Assembly: GCF_022829685.1 (NCBI RefSeq)
Contig: NZ_JAKSYE010000099.1
Location: 48,203-112,202 of the forward strand
Length of the DNA: 64,000 nt
DNA from: Methylobacterium sp. E-045
GTDB lineage: Bacteria; Pseudomonadota; Alphaproteobacteria; Rhizobiales; Beijerinckiaceae
Reading direction: 5' to 3'
A program made the translations under genes and the position numbers. Shown here in pieces: positions 51,978-60,436 of this stretch. Below the pieces are notes generated by a model. The model was given only the letters and a program-made list of their open reading frames with translations. It had not been told where the DNA came from and ran no database searches. Position 1 is the stretch's first letter. Each line of letters begins with the position of its first letter.

Positions 51978-53183
51978 TCACACCACCCGCCGCGACACCA
52001 GCCCCACCGCCGCCACCAGTCCCAGCGCCGCCACGGTGATCATCACGCCCCAGGCCGGCATGGTTGCGGCCATGCCTTCGCCGAGCGCCGTCTGGTAGGC
52101 CTCGATGGCCCAGGCGTTGGGGGTGAGCCAGCCGGCCTGCTGCAGCCAGAGCGGCATCAGGAAGCGCGGGACCATGCTGCCCCCCACCGCCGAGAGCAGC
52201 AGCACCCCGAAGGTGGAGGCGAGATGGGCCTGCTGGCGGGTGTTGGCCGCCGCGCAGGCGGCGAGCGCCAGACCCGCCGCCATGGCCGAGACCAGAAGCG
52301 AGGTGACGATCCAGGCCGGCCAGTGCGGGCCGATCTCGACCCCGTAGACCAGGGCGGCGGCGGCGAAGATCAGGCCCGCCTGGACCACGCCCTGGATCAC
52401 CAGGAACAGGAACTTGCCCAGGACCACCACGGCCAGGCCCCCCGGCCCGGCCATGAGCCGGTCGGCGAGGCCCGATTGCCGTTCCTCCACCAGGGACATC
52501 GCCCCCTGCATGGCGGCGAACAGTAGGAACACGGCGGTGATGGCGCCGGCATAGTAGCTCACCCGCTCGTTGGTGCGGCCCGAGGCCGTGCTCCGCCGCT
52601 CCACCAGGGAGGCGAAGGAGAACGGCTCCTTGCGGGCGCGCTGCTCGGCGAAGGCCTGGGTCAGGAAGGCGCGCTCGTCCGGCCCGATCTTGCCGGAGCG
52701 CTCCACATCGGCGACGATCCGGGCGAGGACCACGTCGGGCAGCGACTCGTTGAGGACGCGCTGCAACTGGCCCAGGGCGATCGGGGTGGCCAGCGCGCGG
52801 GCCGGGTTCTCGATCAGCACCACCGGCTGGGCGGCCTCCGGCGGGGCTCCCGTCGCCGGCGCGTCGAGATCGCCGCGCAGGACCAGGGCGGCATCGACCT
52901 CTCCGCGCCGCACCGCGCCCGTCGCCTCGGCGAGGGTCGTGGCGCTCAACCGCTCGATCCGCAGGGAGGGGTCGGCTTCGAGAGCCGTCATCAGCCGGCC
53001 GGTGGTCGCCGTGCCGGCGAGGTCGACGAGGCCGAGATGGATGCGGATGCGGTCGCCGATGGCGCCCGAGAAGATCGCGGCGAAGATCATGAAGATCACG
53101 GTCGGCAGGACGAAGGCCATGACCAGGGCGGCCCGGTCCCGCCGCAGGCTGATCAGCATCACCCGGAAGGCGGCGGTGATCAT
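51978..53183 (-). CDS. ABC-2 type transporter permease in the carotenoid cluster
   Basis: A 401-residue ABC-2 permease. One N-terminal helix (about 20-42, LVMAFVLPTVIFMIFAAIF), a long periplasmic region with a conserved AALVLRGDL and then five to six helices near the end (from about 212, including AVFLLFAAMQGAMSLVEERQSGLADRL). It is the membrane half of an exporter of the YhhJ/CcmB-like lipid or drug kind. Start overlaps the ATPase stop as ATGA (53180-53183), so the pair is coupled. Its presence inside a carotenoid cluster suggests a carotenoid-glycolipid or envelope substrate. Confidence 0.85.
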   Translation of the reverse strand: MITAAFRVMLISLRRDRAALVMAFVLPTVIFMIFAAIFSGAIGDRIRIHLGLVDLAGTATTGRLMTALEADPSLRIERLSATTLAEATGAVRRGEVDAALVLRGDLDAPATGAPPEAAQPVVLIENPARALATPIALGQLQRVLNESLPDVVLARIVADVERSGKIGPDERAFLTQAFAEQRARKEPFSFASLVERRSTASGRTNERVSYYAGAITAVFLLFAAMQGAMSLVEERQSGLADRLMAGPGGLAVVVLGKFLFLVIQGVVQAGLIFAAAALVYGVEIGPHWPAWIVTSLLVSAMAAGLALAACAAANTRQQAHLASTFGVLLLSAVGGSMVPRFLMPLWLQQAGWLTPNAWAIEAYQTALGEGMAATMPAWGVMITVAALGLVAAVGLVSRRVV

Positions 53184-54160
53184 GCCTCGGTTCCCGTCCG
53201 GCGGAGGGGGATGGGACGGTTCGGTTCGGCGCGGTTCAGGGCCTCGCGATAGACCGCCTCCAGGCCCGGCGCACGAATGCGGATCTCGGCCACCGGCACG
53301 CCCTCCGCCCGTAAGGTGCCGAGGAGGGCGGTCCCGTCGAGCCCGGCCCTGTGGCTGGCCCGCCAGGTCAGGCCGGTATCGACGGGGCTGAATCCCGCCC
53401 GGCGCAGGGCCGCCTCGGCGGCGGGATCGGCGAGGGTCGCCAACGCCACTTCGTGCTCGGGCACCTCCGCGCGGATGCGCTCCAGCAGGACCGCGAGGCG
53501 GCCCTCCTGGACGAGGCGACCGTCCGCCAGGATGGCGACTCGGTCGGCGAGGCGTTCGGCCTCGGCGAAATCGTGGGTGGCGACGAGGATGGCGGCGCCT
53601 TGCGCCCGCAGGCGCGCGAGCACCGCATGGATCGCCGCGCGGGCGTGCAGGTCCACCCCCTGGGTCGGCTCGTCGAGGAGGACGAGGCTCGGCCGCGCCA
53701 TCAGGCTCGCGGCGATGTTGGCCCGACGCTGGTAGCCGCCGGACAGGTGGCCCACCGGGCGGCGGGCCACCTCGCCGAGATCGGCCAGATCCAGGGCGGA
53801 CCGGACCGCCGCCTTGCGCTCGCGCCGGCCGATCCCCGAGAGCTGGGCGAAGACGGAGAGATTCTCGGCCACGGTGAGGCGGGGATAGAGGGCGATCTCC
53901 TGGGGCACCCAGCCGATGACGCGCCGCGCCTCGCGTTCGCGGAACGGGTCGGCCCCGGCGATCCGCACGATGCCGCTGTCAGGGGGCAGGCGTCCGGCCA
54001 CGAGGCGCATGAGCGAGCTCTTGCCGGCGCCGTTGGGGCCGAGCAGGGCCAGGGTCTCGCCCGCCTCGATCCGGCAATCGACGCCGCGCAGGACGAGATG
54101 CCCGCCATAGGCGAGGGTGGCGCCCCGGACCACGACCAGGGGCTCCTGTCCCGGATTCAT
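53180..54160 (-). CDS. ABC-2 type transporter ATPase in the carotenoid cluster
   Basis: A 326-residue ATPase, partner of the permease. Walker A GPNGAGKSS near 39-47, Q-loop WVPQEIALYP, signature LSGGYQRR, Walker B LVLLDEPTQGVD and switch ATHDFAEAE. The C-terminal 100 residues (about 225-326) form the accessory domain seen in drug/lipid exporter ATPases (EVALATLADPAAEAALRR and the DVFxALT-like end). The ATG lies 11 bp after the DUF2141 gene. A longer frame upstream overlaps that gene and was not used. Confidence 0.88.
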   Translation of the reverse strand: MNPGQEPLVVVRGATLAYGGHLVLRGVDCRIEAGETLALLGPNGAGKSSLMRLVAGRLPPDSGIVRIAGADPFREREARRVIGWVPQEIALYPRLTVAENLSVFAQLSGIGRRERKAAVRSALDLADLGEVARRPVGHLSGGYQRRANIAASLMARPSLVLLDEPTQGVDLHARAAIHAVLARLRAQGAAILVATHDFAEAERLADRVAILADGRLVQEGRLAVLLERIRAEVPEHEVALATLADPAAEAALRRAGFSPVDTGLTWRASHRAGLDGTALLGTLRAEGVPVAEIRIRAPGLEAVYREALNRAEPNRPIPLRRTGTEA

Positions 54161-54171
54161 GAGCGGCGGGG

Positions 54172-54594
54172 TCAGCGGGGTGGCAGGGCGCGGACGAGGC
54201 GCACCCGCACCGCGACCCCGGGCTCGCGCAGGGTGAAGCGCGCGCGGCTGAAATCCGGTCGGGCACGGCCCGTCTCGCCGGAGAAGCCATAGGGTTCCAG
54301 CGGCAGGCCGAGGCCGGTGCGGTCGAGGCGGCGGTTGCCGTCGAGATCCTGGTAGGCGGCGACCGCGTAGATGCCGGGCTCGATGCCGGTGAGAACCACC
54401 CGCCGGCTGCGGCCATCCGCCGGGACGTCCTGCCCGTTGCGGCATTCGGCCTCCGACAGGCCGCCCTGGCACAGGGCGACGTAGACCGTGCCGGCGCCGG
54501 GCTCGATCCCCTCCACCAGCACTTCCACCGTGGCCGCCCGCGCGCCGCCGCAGGCCATGACGGCGGTGAGGGCCACCGCGAAAACGCCCCTCAC
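54172..54594 (-). CDS. Secreted DUF2141 protein in the carotenoid cluster
   Basis: A 140-residue exported protein. Signal peptide about 1-20 (ending GGARA-AT). The DUF2141 domain follows: VEVLVEGIEPGAGTVYVALCQ, VVLTGIEPGIYAVAAYQDLDGNRRLDRTGLGLPLEPYGFSG, ending with beta-strand RVRLVRALPP. DUF2141 proteins are often next to carotenoid or hopanoid genes and may bind a carotenoid in the periplasm or outer membrane; this is inference. The GTG start overlaps the desaturase stop (GTGA). Confidence 0.83.
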   Translation of the reverse strand: MRGVFAVALTAVMACGGARAATVEVLVEGIEPGAGTVYVALCQGGLSEAECRNGQDVPADGRSRRVVLTGIEPGIYAVAAYQDLDGNRRLDRTGLGLPLEPYGFSGETGRARPDFSRARFTLREPGVAVRVRLVRALPPR

Positions 54595-56180
54595 GAGGTC
54601 TCGCCCGAGGTGGCAAGCGGCGAGGTGGTGGGGATGCCGGCGGCCTCCGCGCCTACGCGACCGGCGGAAAGCTCCTCGATGAGGAGGCGCGCGGTGATGC
54701 GGGCCCCCTCGTAGATCACCGGCAGGCCCGAACCCGGATGGGTGCCGCCGCCGACGAGGTAGAGCCCCGGTCCGAAGCGGTTGTGGGGGCGGAAATACAG
54801 CATCTGCATCAGGTCGTGGGCGAGGTTGAAGGTGGCGCCCTCATGCACGAAGAAGTCGTCCCGCCATTGCGACGGGTCGACGATGCGCTCGTAGCGAATG
54901 CGCTCCTCGATGTCGGTCAGGCCCAGCAGCTTCAGCCGGTCGAGGACGAGGCGGCGGTAGCTCTCGCGGGTGGCGGGCCAGTCGATCCCCGCCTTCAGGT
55001 TCGGCACCGGGACGAGGACGTAGAGGCTGGTATGGCCGGCCGGCGCCATGCCGCCGTCGGTGTAGCCCGCGTGCTGGACGTAGAGCGAGGGCTGCATCGG
55101 CAGGGTGCCCTCGGTGATCTCGCGGATGTTGCGGGCGTACTCCTCGGACAGGAAGATGGTGTGGTGGCCGAGCCCCGCCGGGACTTTTCCCTCGATCCCG
55201 AGATACATCATGAAGGTCGAGCAGGAGAGGCGGGCCTTGTCGATCTTGGCGTCGCGCCAGCGCGGGCGGTGCGTCTGAGGCACCAGATCCTTGATCACCT
55301 TGGCGAAATCGCCGTTGATGACCACGGCGTCGGCCTTCAGCGTCTCGGCTCCGCAGACCACGCCGACCGCTTTCTTGCCGTCGAAGAGCACCCTGTCCAC
55401 CGACGTGCCGAGGCGGATGTCCACGCCCATGCGGCGGGCGAGGCCCGCCATCGCCTCCGACACCGCGCCGCAGCCTCCCACCGGATGGTAGACCCCGTGC
55501 TCGTATTCGAGGAACGACAGGATCGTGAACAGGCTCGGGCAGCGGAACGGCGACATGCCGAGGTACTTGGTCTGGAACGCGAAGGCGAGGCGGACCCGCG
55601 GGTCCTTGAAGTAGCGCTGCAGGTCCTTGTCGACGCTGCGGCCGGGATGGAGGTGGGGTAGGGCGGCGATCATGGCCGGGGAGGCCATGCTGCGCAGGGT
55701 GTGGAAGGCCTGTTCCAGCACCGGCTTGAAGAATTTCAGCTTCACCCGGTTGTCGGCGAAGAATCGTCGCACGTTCCTGGCGTCGTCCGGGGCGATGCGG
55801 GCGACCTCGGCCTCAAGCCGCTCCATGTCGTTGGTGGCGCGGATCTCGCCGCCCGCCTCGAAGACGAGGTGGTATTGCGGATCGAGCCGTTCGAGCTTGA
55901 CGTGATCCTCGAGCCGCTCGCCGCAGGTCTCGAAGATGTCCGCGAGAATCTGTGGATAGAGGAAGAAGGTCGGGCCGATGTCGAACCGGTAGCCGCCGGG
56001 GGCCTCCACGGTCTTCGTCCGGCCTCCCACGGCCGGGTCCTTCTCGACCAGGGTGACGTGAACGCCGGCGCGGGCGAGAAGGAGCGCCGTCGCCAATCCC
56101 CCCGGACCGGCGCCGACGACGATGACGCGGCGTCCTGACAGGGTCCGCAGGCCATCCCGTGACTGAAGCAACGCGATCAA
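54591..56180 (-). CDS. CrtI/CrtN-type carotenoid desaturase (copy 2, first gene of the cluster)
   Basis: A 529-residue FAD-dependent phytoene-desaturase-family enzyme. N-terminal VIVVGAGPGGLATALLLARAGV (split over 14-35), then GGYRFDIGPTFFLYPQI, MSPFRCPSLFTILSFLEYEHG and the C-terminal FAD block GLYLVGGGTHPGSGLPVIYEG. It differs from copy 1, so each probably does a separate desaturation or oxidation. A desaturase of this type is known to be needed for pink pigment in methylobacteria. The start is not clear: TTG at 56180 gives the longest form, and a TTG three codons in has better spacing from GAGGGAG. No ATG suits. Confidence 0.87.
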   Translation of the reverse strand: MIALLQSRDGLRTLSGRRVIVVGAGPGGLATALLLARAGVHVTLVEKDPAVGGRTKTVEAPGGYRFDIGPTFFLYPQILADIFETCGERLEDHVKLERLDPQYHLVFEAGGEIRATNDMERLEAEVARIAPDDARNVRRFFADNRVKLKFFKPVLEQAFHTLRSMASPAMIAALPHLHPGRSVDKDLQRYFKDPRVRLAFAFQTKYLGMSPFRCPSLFTILSFLEYEHGVYHPVGGCGAVSEAMAGLARRMGVDIRLGTSVDRVLFDGKKAVGVVCGAETLKADAVVINGDFAKVIKDLVPQTHRPRWRDAKIDKARLSCSTFMMYLGIEGKVPAGLGHHTIFLSEEYARNIREITEGTLPMQPSLYVQHAGYTDGGMAPAGHTSLYVLVPVPNLKAGIDWPATRESYRRLVLDRLKLLGLTDIEERIRYERIVDPSQWRDDFFVHEGATFNLAHDLMQMLYFRPHNRFGPGLYLVGGGTHPGSGLPVIYEGARITARLLIEELSAGRVGAEAAGIPTTSPLATSGETS

Positions 56181-56351
56181 CTCCCTCGTCGACGACCTCC
56201 GATGGGAAACCTCCCATGCGCAGGCGTATCGGCATCCGTGCCAAGCTCAAAGCCCCGAGTGCGGGATACCGCCCGTACCGGTCTAGCTTGCCGCCTAATC
56301 TCGACCGGCGGCAGGGGCGGGACAATTGCCACGGATTGTCGCGTGCCCGCA

Positions 56352-57161
56352 TCAAGGGCGCCGCATGGCCAGGTGATGGAGCGCCAGCGCCCCGGCCGTG
56401 GCCACGTTCAGGGAATCGAATCCGGGGGCCATGGGGATCCGCACGGTGCGGGTCCGCGTCATCAGGCCGTGCGACAGGCCGGGCCCCTCGGTCCCGAGGA
56501 GAAGGAGCGTTCGTGGCAGCGGCGGCAGCTCGGCGAGCACCTCGTCTCCCCGCGGGCTGAAGGCGAGGGGAACGAGGGCGTTGGCTTGCGCGAAGTCCAG
56601 CATCGCCTCCGCGTCGAGGCGGGCGAAGGGCACGATCAGCGCCGCGCCGGCCGAGACCCGGATGGCCTTGCGGTAGAGCGGGTCGCAGGTGGCGGGGTCG
56701 AGGAGCACGCCGTCGGCCCCGAAGGCGGCGGCGTTGCGGAACAGGCCGCCGACATTGTCATGGTTGGTCAGCCCGACGAGGCCGACCACGAGGGCGGGGG
56801 CCGGAGGCGGGGGGAGGGCGAAGGGAGCCTCCCCTCCGCGCAACCCCACCGCCATCACGCCCCGGTGGATCGGGAAGCCGGCGATGGCGCTCATCACCGC
56901 CTTCGAGGCCGTATAGACCGGCACCGAACCGGGCAGGGCGGCGAGCGCATCGGAGAGGGGCGCCACCCGCTCGTGGCTCAAGAGCAGCGATTCGGGCGCG
57001 AACCGCGCGGCCCCCGAGAGCAGCACCCGCAGGGTCACTTCTCCCTCGACGATGAACCGGCCCTCGCGCCCGACGAGGTCGCGCTCGCGCATGGCGGCAT
57101 AGGCGGCGATGCGCGGATCGGCGGGGTCGTCGATGGGGATGGGTGTCACCGGTGGCCGCAT
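56352..57161 (-). CDS. TrmH/SpoU-family RNA methyltransferase
   Basis: A 269-residue SPOUT RNA 2'-O-methyltransferase. N-terminal substrate domain (about 1-105, with REGRFIVEGEVTLRVLL) precedes the knotted domain: LVVGLVGLTNHDNVGGLFRNAAAFGADGVLLD near 118-149, LLLLGTEGPGLS near 225-236 and the AdoMet loop SLNVATAGALALHHL near the C-terminus. The target (rRNA or tRNA position) cannot be told. The gene is separated by 171 bp from the carotenoid cluster and by a perfect palindrome from the MaoC gene. Confidence 0.88.
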   Translation of the reverse strand: MRPPVTPIPIDDPADPRIAAYAAMRERDLVGREGRFIVEGEVTLRVLLSGAARFAPESLLLSHERVAPLSDALAALPGSVPVYTASKAVMSAIAGFPIHRGVMAVGLRGGEAPFALPPPPAPALVVGLVGLTNHDNVGGLFRNAAAFGADGVLLDPATCDPLYRKAIRVSAGAALIVPFARLDAEAMLDFAQANALVPLAFSPRGDEVLAELPPLPRTLLLLGTEGPGLSHGLMTRTRTVRIPMAPGFDSLNVATAGALALHHLAMRRP

Positions 57162-57198
57162 CCTGTGCCCTGGCGGATGATGCGCATGGCCCGAGAGA

Positions 57199-57228
57199 CC
57201 CCCTCTCCCCGCATGCGGGGAGAGGGGG
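57199..57228. repeat. 30-bp perfect palindrome
   Basis: The left arm CCCCCTCTCCCCGCA and the right arm TGCGGGGAGAGGGGG are exact reverse complements with no loop. It lies between two minus-strand genes (MaoC and TrmH). Its arm contains the CCTCTCCCCGC sequence of the hairpin array at 4299-4323, so it belongs to the same repeat family. A diverged relative lies near 59431-59465. Confidence 0.8.
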
Positions 57229-57234
57229 AATGCG

Positions 57235-57714
57235 CTACGCGTTCGCGGGACGTCCGCCCATGCGGATGGCGAGCGGGTCCGCCTCCTCCCTGGTGGGCAC
57301 CTTCACCAGGGCCTCACCGTCGAGCACGACCTCGCCGGCGACGGAGCAGGTGCATTTGAGTCGGGCGCGGCGGCGCTCGGGGACGAGTTCGGCCACCTCG
57401 ACGGTGACCTGGACCGTATCGCCGATGCGGACCGGCGCGCGAAAGTTCAGGGTCTGGCTGATATAGATGGCGCCGGGGCCGGGCAGGCGGGTGCCGAGCA
57501 CCGCCGAGATCAGGCCGGCGGTGTAGAGGCCGTGGGCGATACGGGTGCCGAAGGGCGTGCGCGCCGCGAAATGCTCGGAGAGGTGGATCGGGTTGCGGTC
57601 GCCGGTGATCTCGGCGAAGCCCACAACGTCGGAGGAGGAGATCTCCTTGTTCAAGGTCTCGGACAGCCCGACCTCGAGATCCTCGAAATACAGGACGCGC
57701 AGCTCTGGCATCAT
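57235..57714 (-). CDS. MaoC-like (R)-specific enoyl-CoA hydratase family protein
   Basis: A 159-residue hot-dog-fold protein. The hydratase motif is complete: FAEITGDRNPIHLSEHFA with the catalytic aspartate and histidine (D39 and H44 region), RIAHGLYTAGLISAVLG, and GAIYISQTLNFRAPVRIGDTV. It probably hydrates trans-2-enoyl-CoA to (R)-3-hydroxyacyl-CoA or acts in the ethylmalonyl-CoA or polyhydroxybutyrate network; Methylobacterium has several such proteins. The tandem MM start leaves a one-codon doubt. Confidence 0.87.
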   Translation of the reverse strand: MMPELRVLYFEDLEVGLSETLNKEISSSDVVGFAEITGDRNPIHLSEHFAARTPFGTRIAHGLYTAGLISAVLGTRLPGPGAIYISQTLNFRAPVRIGDTVQVTVEVAELVPERRRARLKCTCSVAGEVVLDGEALVKVPTREEADPLAIRMGGRPANA

Positions 57715-57891
57715 CGGTCGGTCTCCCCCGTCTCACGTCGTTGTCGCGGGCATGATCCCGCGTCTGACGTGTCGCGTCGCACAAGCGCTTCGGCAAATCC
57801 AGCGCGAGAACGATGAAAATCTCGCCTCGACAGCCACCTCACCGCCGGTCCAAGAGGCGCAACATTGCGAAAAGCCCGTCCTTGAGAGCCG

Positions 57892-58509
57892 ATGACCGAC
57901 GCTCCCTCGCCCGCCCCCGTGGTCCCGCCGTCCCTGCGCCCGGTCGTCCTGCGCGTGGCGGGGCTGAACCTCGCCTATTTCGCCGTCGAGATCGCGGTGG
58001 CCGTGGCGATCGGCTCCCTCGCCCTCATCGCCGACAGCCTGGACTTCCTGGAGGACGCGGCCCTCAACCTGCTGATCTTCGCCGGGATTGGCTGGAGCCT
58101 GCGCAACCGCGCCCGCCTCGGCATGGTCCTGGCCGGCATCCTGCTGCTGCCGGCCCTCGCCACCGCCTACGCCGCCTGGGAGAAGGTGGCGGACATGGCG
58201 CCTCCCGCGCCCCTGCCGCTGACGCTCGCCGGCCTCGGGGCGCTCGCCGTGAACCTCACCTGCGCCGTGATGCTGGCCCGCCACCGGGACGGGGGAGGAA
58301 GCCTGACGCGGGCGGCCTATCTCTCCGCCCGCAACGACGCCTATGCCAATCTCGCCATCATCGGCGCCGGCCTCGTCACGGCGCTGACGCTCTCGCCCTG
58401 GCCCGATCTCGTGGTGGCGGCCGGCATCGCCGTGCTCAACGCCGATTCGGCGATGGACATCCTCAAGGCCGCCCGCGCCGAGTGGCGCGCGGCCCATCCG
58501 ACGGCTTGA
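57892..58509 (+). CDS. Cation-diffusion-facilitator-like membrane protein
   Basis: A 205-residue protein with six predicted helices, resembling the membrane half of CDF (CzcD/ZitB) metal exporters. Helix 2 carries ALIADSLDFLEDA in place of the usual D-x3-D/H-x3-D zinc site, and helix 5 has SARNDAYANLAIIGAGLVT, where the usual HxxxD is NDAYAN. There is no C-terminal cytoplasmic domain. The lost or altered ligands suggest changed metal choice or a different role. It diverges from maoC with a 177-bp gap and precedes a metallophosphoesterase by 10 bp. Confidence 0.75.
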   Translation: MTDAPSPAPVVPPSLRPVVLRVAGLNLAYFAVEIAVAVAIGSLALIADSLDFLEDAALNLLIFAGIGWSLRNRARLGMVLAGILLLPALATAYAAWEKVADMAPPAPLPLTLAGLGALAVNLTCAVMLARHRDGGGSLTRAAYLSARNDAYANLAIIGAGLVTALTLSPWPDLVVAAGIAVLNADSAMDILKAARAEWRAAHPTA

Positions 58510-58519
58510 GAGGTCTCCC

Positions 58520-59371
58520 TTGCGTCTGTTCCCGATCTCCGACCTGCATCTCGAGCGCCGCCGTCCGGAGACGATCACGCGGCCGGACGAACCGTTCGAC
58601 GTCCTGGTCTGTCCGGGCGACCTCTACGAGGGGCGACCGGAGGCCGGCCTCGCGGCGCTGCGCGAGATCGCGCAGGGACGGCCCATCGTACTTGTGCCGG
58701 GCAACCACGAGCATTATGCGCCGACCGGCGATCCGCGCACCGCGCCCGAGCTGATCGCCGCCCTGGAGGCCGAAGTGGTGCGGATCAACGGTGAAGGGGA
58801 GGGCGGTCCGGTCCACCTCCTCAACCACGGGGCACGCGTCGTCCTCGACGGCGTGCGCTTCGTCGGCACCACCCTGTGGAGCGACTGGGCTCTCGCCGGC
58901 CGCTGGCTCGACGAGACCGTGCCCGACCGCCCGGCCGATCCCGTCGCCTACGCCGCCGCGCGGATGACCGACCCGGTGACGGGCTCGCGCGAGTTCCGCG
59001 GCTCGATCCGCAAAGGGGATGGTAGCGCCTGGTCGCCGGCCGACGCCATGGCGGCGCATCTGGCGCAGAAGGCCGAACTCGCCGCCGCCCTCGCCCTGCC
59101 GCATGCCGGCCCCACCGTGGTGGTGACCCACCATCCGGCGAGCCCGCTTGCGGCCGACGCGTTCCGGACCACGCCCGGCGTGCCCTGGTGGGTACCGGCC
59201 TTCTACGCCACCACCGCCCTCGACGACCTGCCCGAGGCGAGCCGCCCCGACCTCTGGGTCTCCGGCCATTTCCACGCCGGCCACGATCTGCGCATCGGCC
59301 GCACGCGCTGGATCGCCAACCCGGTGGAGGGGGGGACGTATTCGGCCGAGAGGTTCGTGGCGGTGGGGTGA
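58520..59371 (+). CDS. Calcineurin-like metallophosphoesterase
   Basis: A 283-residue two-metal phosphoesterase. Motifs in order: SDLHLERR (D-x-H), GDLYEG, LVPGNHEHY, TVVVTHHPAS and the terminal GHFHAGHDL. The substrate is unknown; the order and spacing fit small cytoplasmic phosphoesterases. It begins with TTG (58520), preceded by GAGAGG. It follows the CDF-like gene by 10 bp and may share its transcript. Confidence 0.88.
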   Translation: MRLFPISDLHLERRRPETITRPDEPFDVLVCPGDLYEGRPEAGLAALREIAQGRPIVLVPGNHEHYAPTGDPRTAPELIAALEAEVVRINGEGEGGPVHLLNHGARVVLDGVRFVGTTLWSDWALAGRWLDETVPDRPADPVAYAAARMTDPVTGSREFRGSIRKGDGSAWSPADAMAAHLAQKAELAAALALPHAGPTVVVTHHPASPLAADAFRTTPGVPWWVPAFYATTALDDLPEASRPDLWVSGHFHAGHDLRIGRTRWIANPVEGGTYSAERFVAVG

Positions 59372-59496
59372 GGGGCGAGCGCGGCAGGCCTCGGCTCTCC
59401 GATCGTCTCCGAGAGCGCGCGTCCCGCGAAACCTCCTCCCTCCGCCCTACGTAGACGCGGGGAGGGGCGCCGCCCGCGCCCGGATCGGAGCCGTCC

Positions 59497-59718
59497 ATGA
59501 ACACCTTCATCGCCGTCGTGCTCGTCTGCGCCAACGCGATCCCGATCGAATCCTGCTCGGACGAGAAGGCGAGCGAGGTGCGCAAGGTCCGCGTCTCGAA
59601 CGAACTCGGCTGCACCAACGGCTGGCAGGAGATTATCTCCCGCACCGACCTCGGCGAGGAGATCGGCAAGACCGCCTACCTCAAGACCGAGTGCCGCCGG
59701 GTGAAGGAGCCGCAGTGA
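59497..59718 (+). CDS. Small four-cysteine protein, paralogue of 12883-13089
   Basis: A 73-residue protein with a hydrophobic N-terminus (MNTFIAVVLVCANAI) and cysteines at 11, 20, 39 and 66, the same layout as the 68-residue protein at 12883-13089. The shared pattern is LVCA near residue 9-12, a second cysteine nine residues on, a third at 39, and (A/T)Y(L/V)KTxC near the end. It is likely exported or membrane-bound and disulfide-bonded. No family was recognised. The region just upstream (59428-59470) has a diverged C/G-rich inverted repeat. Confidence 0.65.
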   Translation: MNTFIAVVLVCANAIPIESCSDEKASEVRKVRVSNELGCTNGWQEIISRTDLGEEIGKTAYLKTECRRVKEPQ

Positions 59719-59803
59719 GCCTGTCCGTCTCTGAGAAAACTCCCGCCGCGCCGTCATGCTCCGAGGGAGAATCGACCGTGAGCGGGAGCTCTGCGAGGCC
59801 CTC

Positions 59804-60181
59804 CTACCTGTCGTACTTGATGTAGGCGAAGCGCGCGTCGGTGGGCGTGCCCTCGAGGCCCTGCCCTTCGGTGCCCGGCTGCCAGCCAACCACCTCCTCG
59901 ATCTTCTTGGCGAGGGCGAAGTCCTTGTCGGTGATGCCCTTGGCGGCGTGGTTCATCAGCCGCACCTCGACCCAGGCATAGGAGGCGGTGAGGTCCGGGT
60001 GGTGCCAGGCGGCTTCCGCGAGGTGGCCCACCGTGTTGATGACCATGAGCGTGCTCTTCCAGCCCGCCGTCTTGTAGGTCCGCCGGATCCAGCCGTCCTC
60101 GTAGGTCCAGGCCGGCAATTCGGCGGCCAGACGCTCCGAGATGGTGGCGTCGTCGAGGGCGTCTTCGCGCGATCCGGCCAT
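59804..60181 (-). CDS. phhB: Pterin-4-alpha-carbinolamine dehydratase
   Basis: A 125-residue PCD/DCoH-family protein that dehydrates 4a-hydroxytetrahydropterin. The active-site block is AEAAWHHPDLTASYAWVEVRL, followed by HAAKGITDKDFALAKKIEEVVG, fully typical. The C-terminal extension (about 105-125, ending FAYIKYDR) is longer than in most PCDs. In methylotrophs with methanopterin pathways such proteins may act on related pterins; no phenylalanine hydroxylase gene is nearby. A 255-bp gap follows before the plus-strand ABC operon. Confidence 0.9.
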   Translation of the reverse strand: MAGSREDALDDATISERLAAELPAWTYEDGWIRRTYKTAGWKSTLMVINTVGHLAEAAWHHPDLTASYAWVEVRLMNHAAKGITDKDFALAKKIEEVVGWQPGTEGQGLEGTPTDARFAYIKYDR

Positions 60182-60436
60182 GGCTGCAGGTCCTTTGACT
60201 GTCGTGGTGGTGGTCGAGGGACTCTGCGACGGGCCGCGTGTCCGGGCAAGGCCGCCGGCAACGATCGCCGGGGCCGTGAATGCGGCGGTCGCCTGCGACG
60301 TGGTGGCCCTGCCCCCAAGGACGGCCGATCGGATCTGTGGACGCCGGGGGGGCGAGACCCTATTAAGAAAGAATAATAGTTCGTCGGTCCCGACTGCCGG
60401 GACCGGATGCGGGCCGGTTCCAGGGAGACGACGTTC

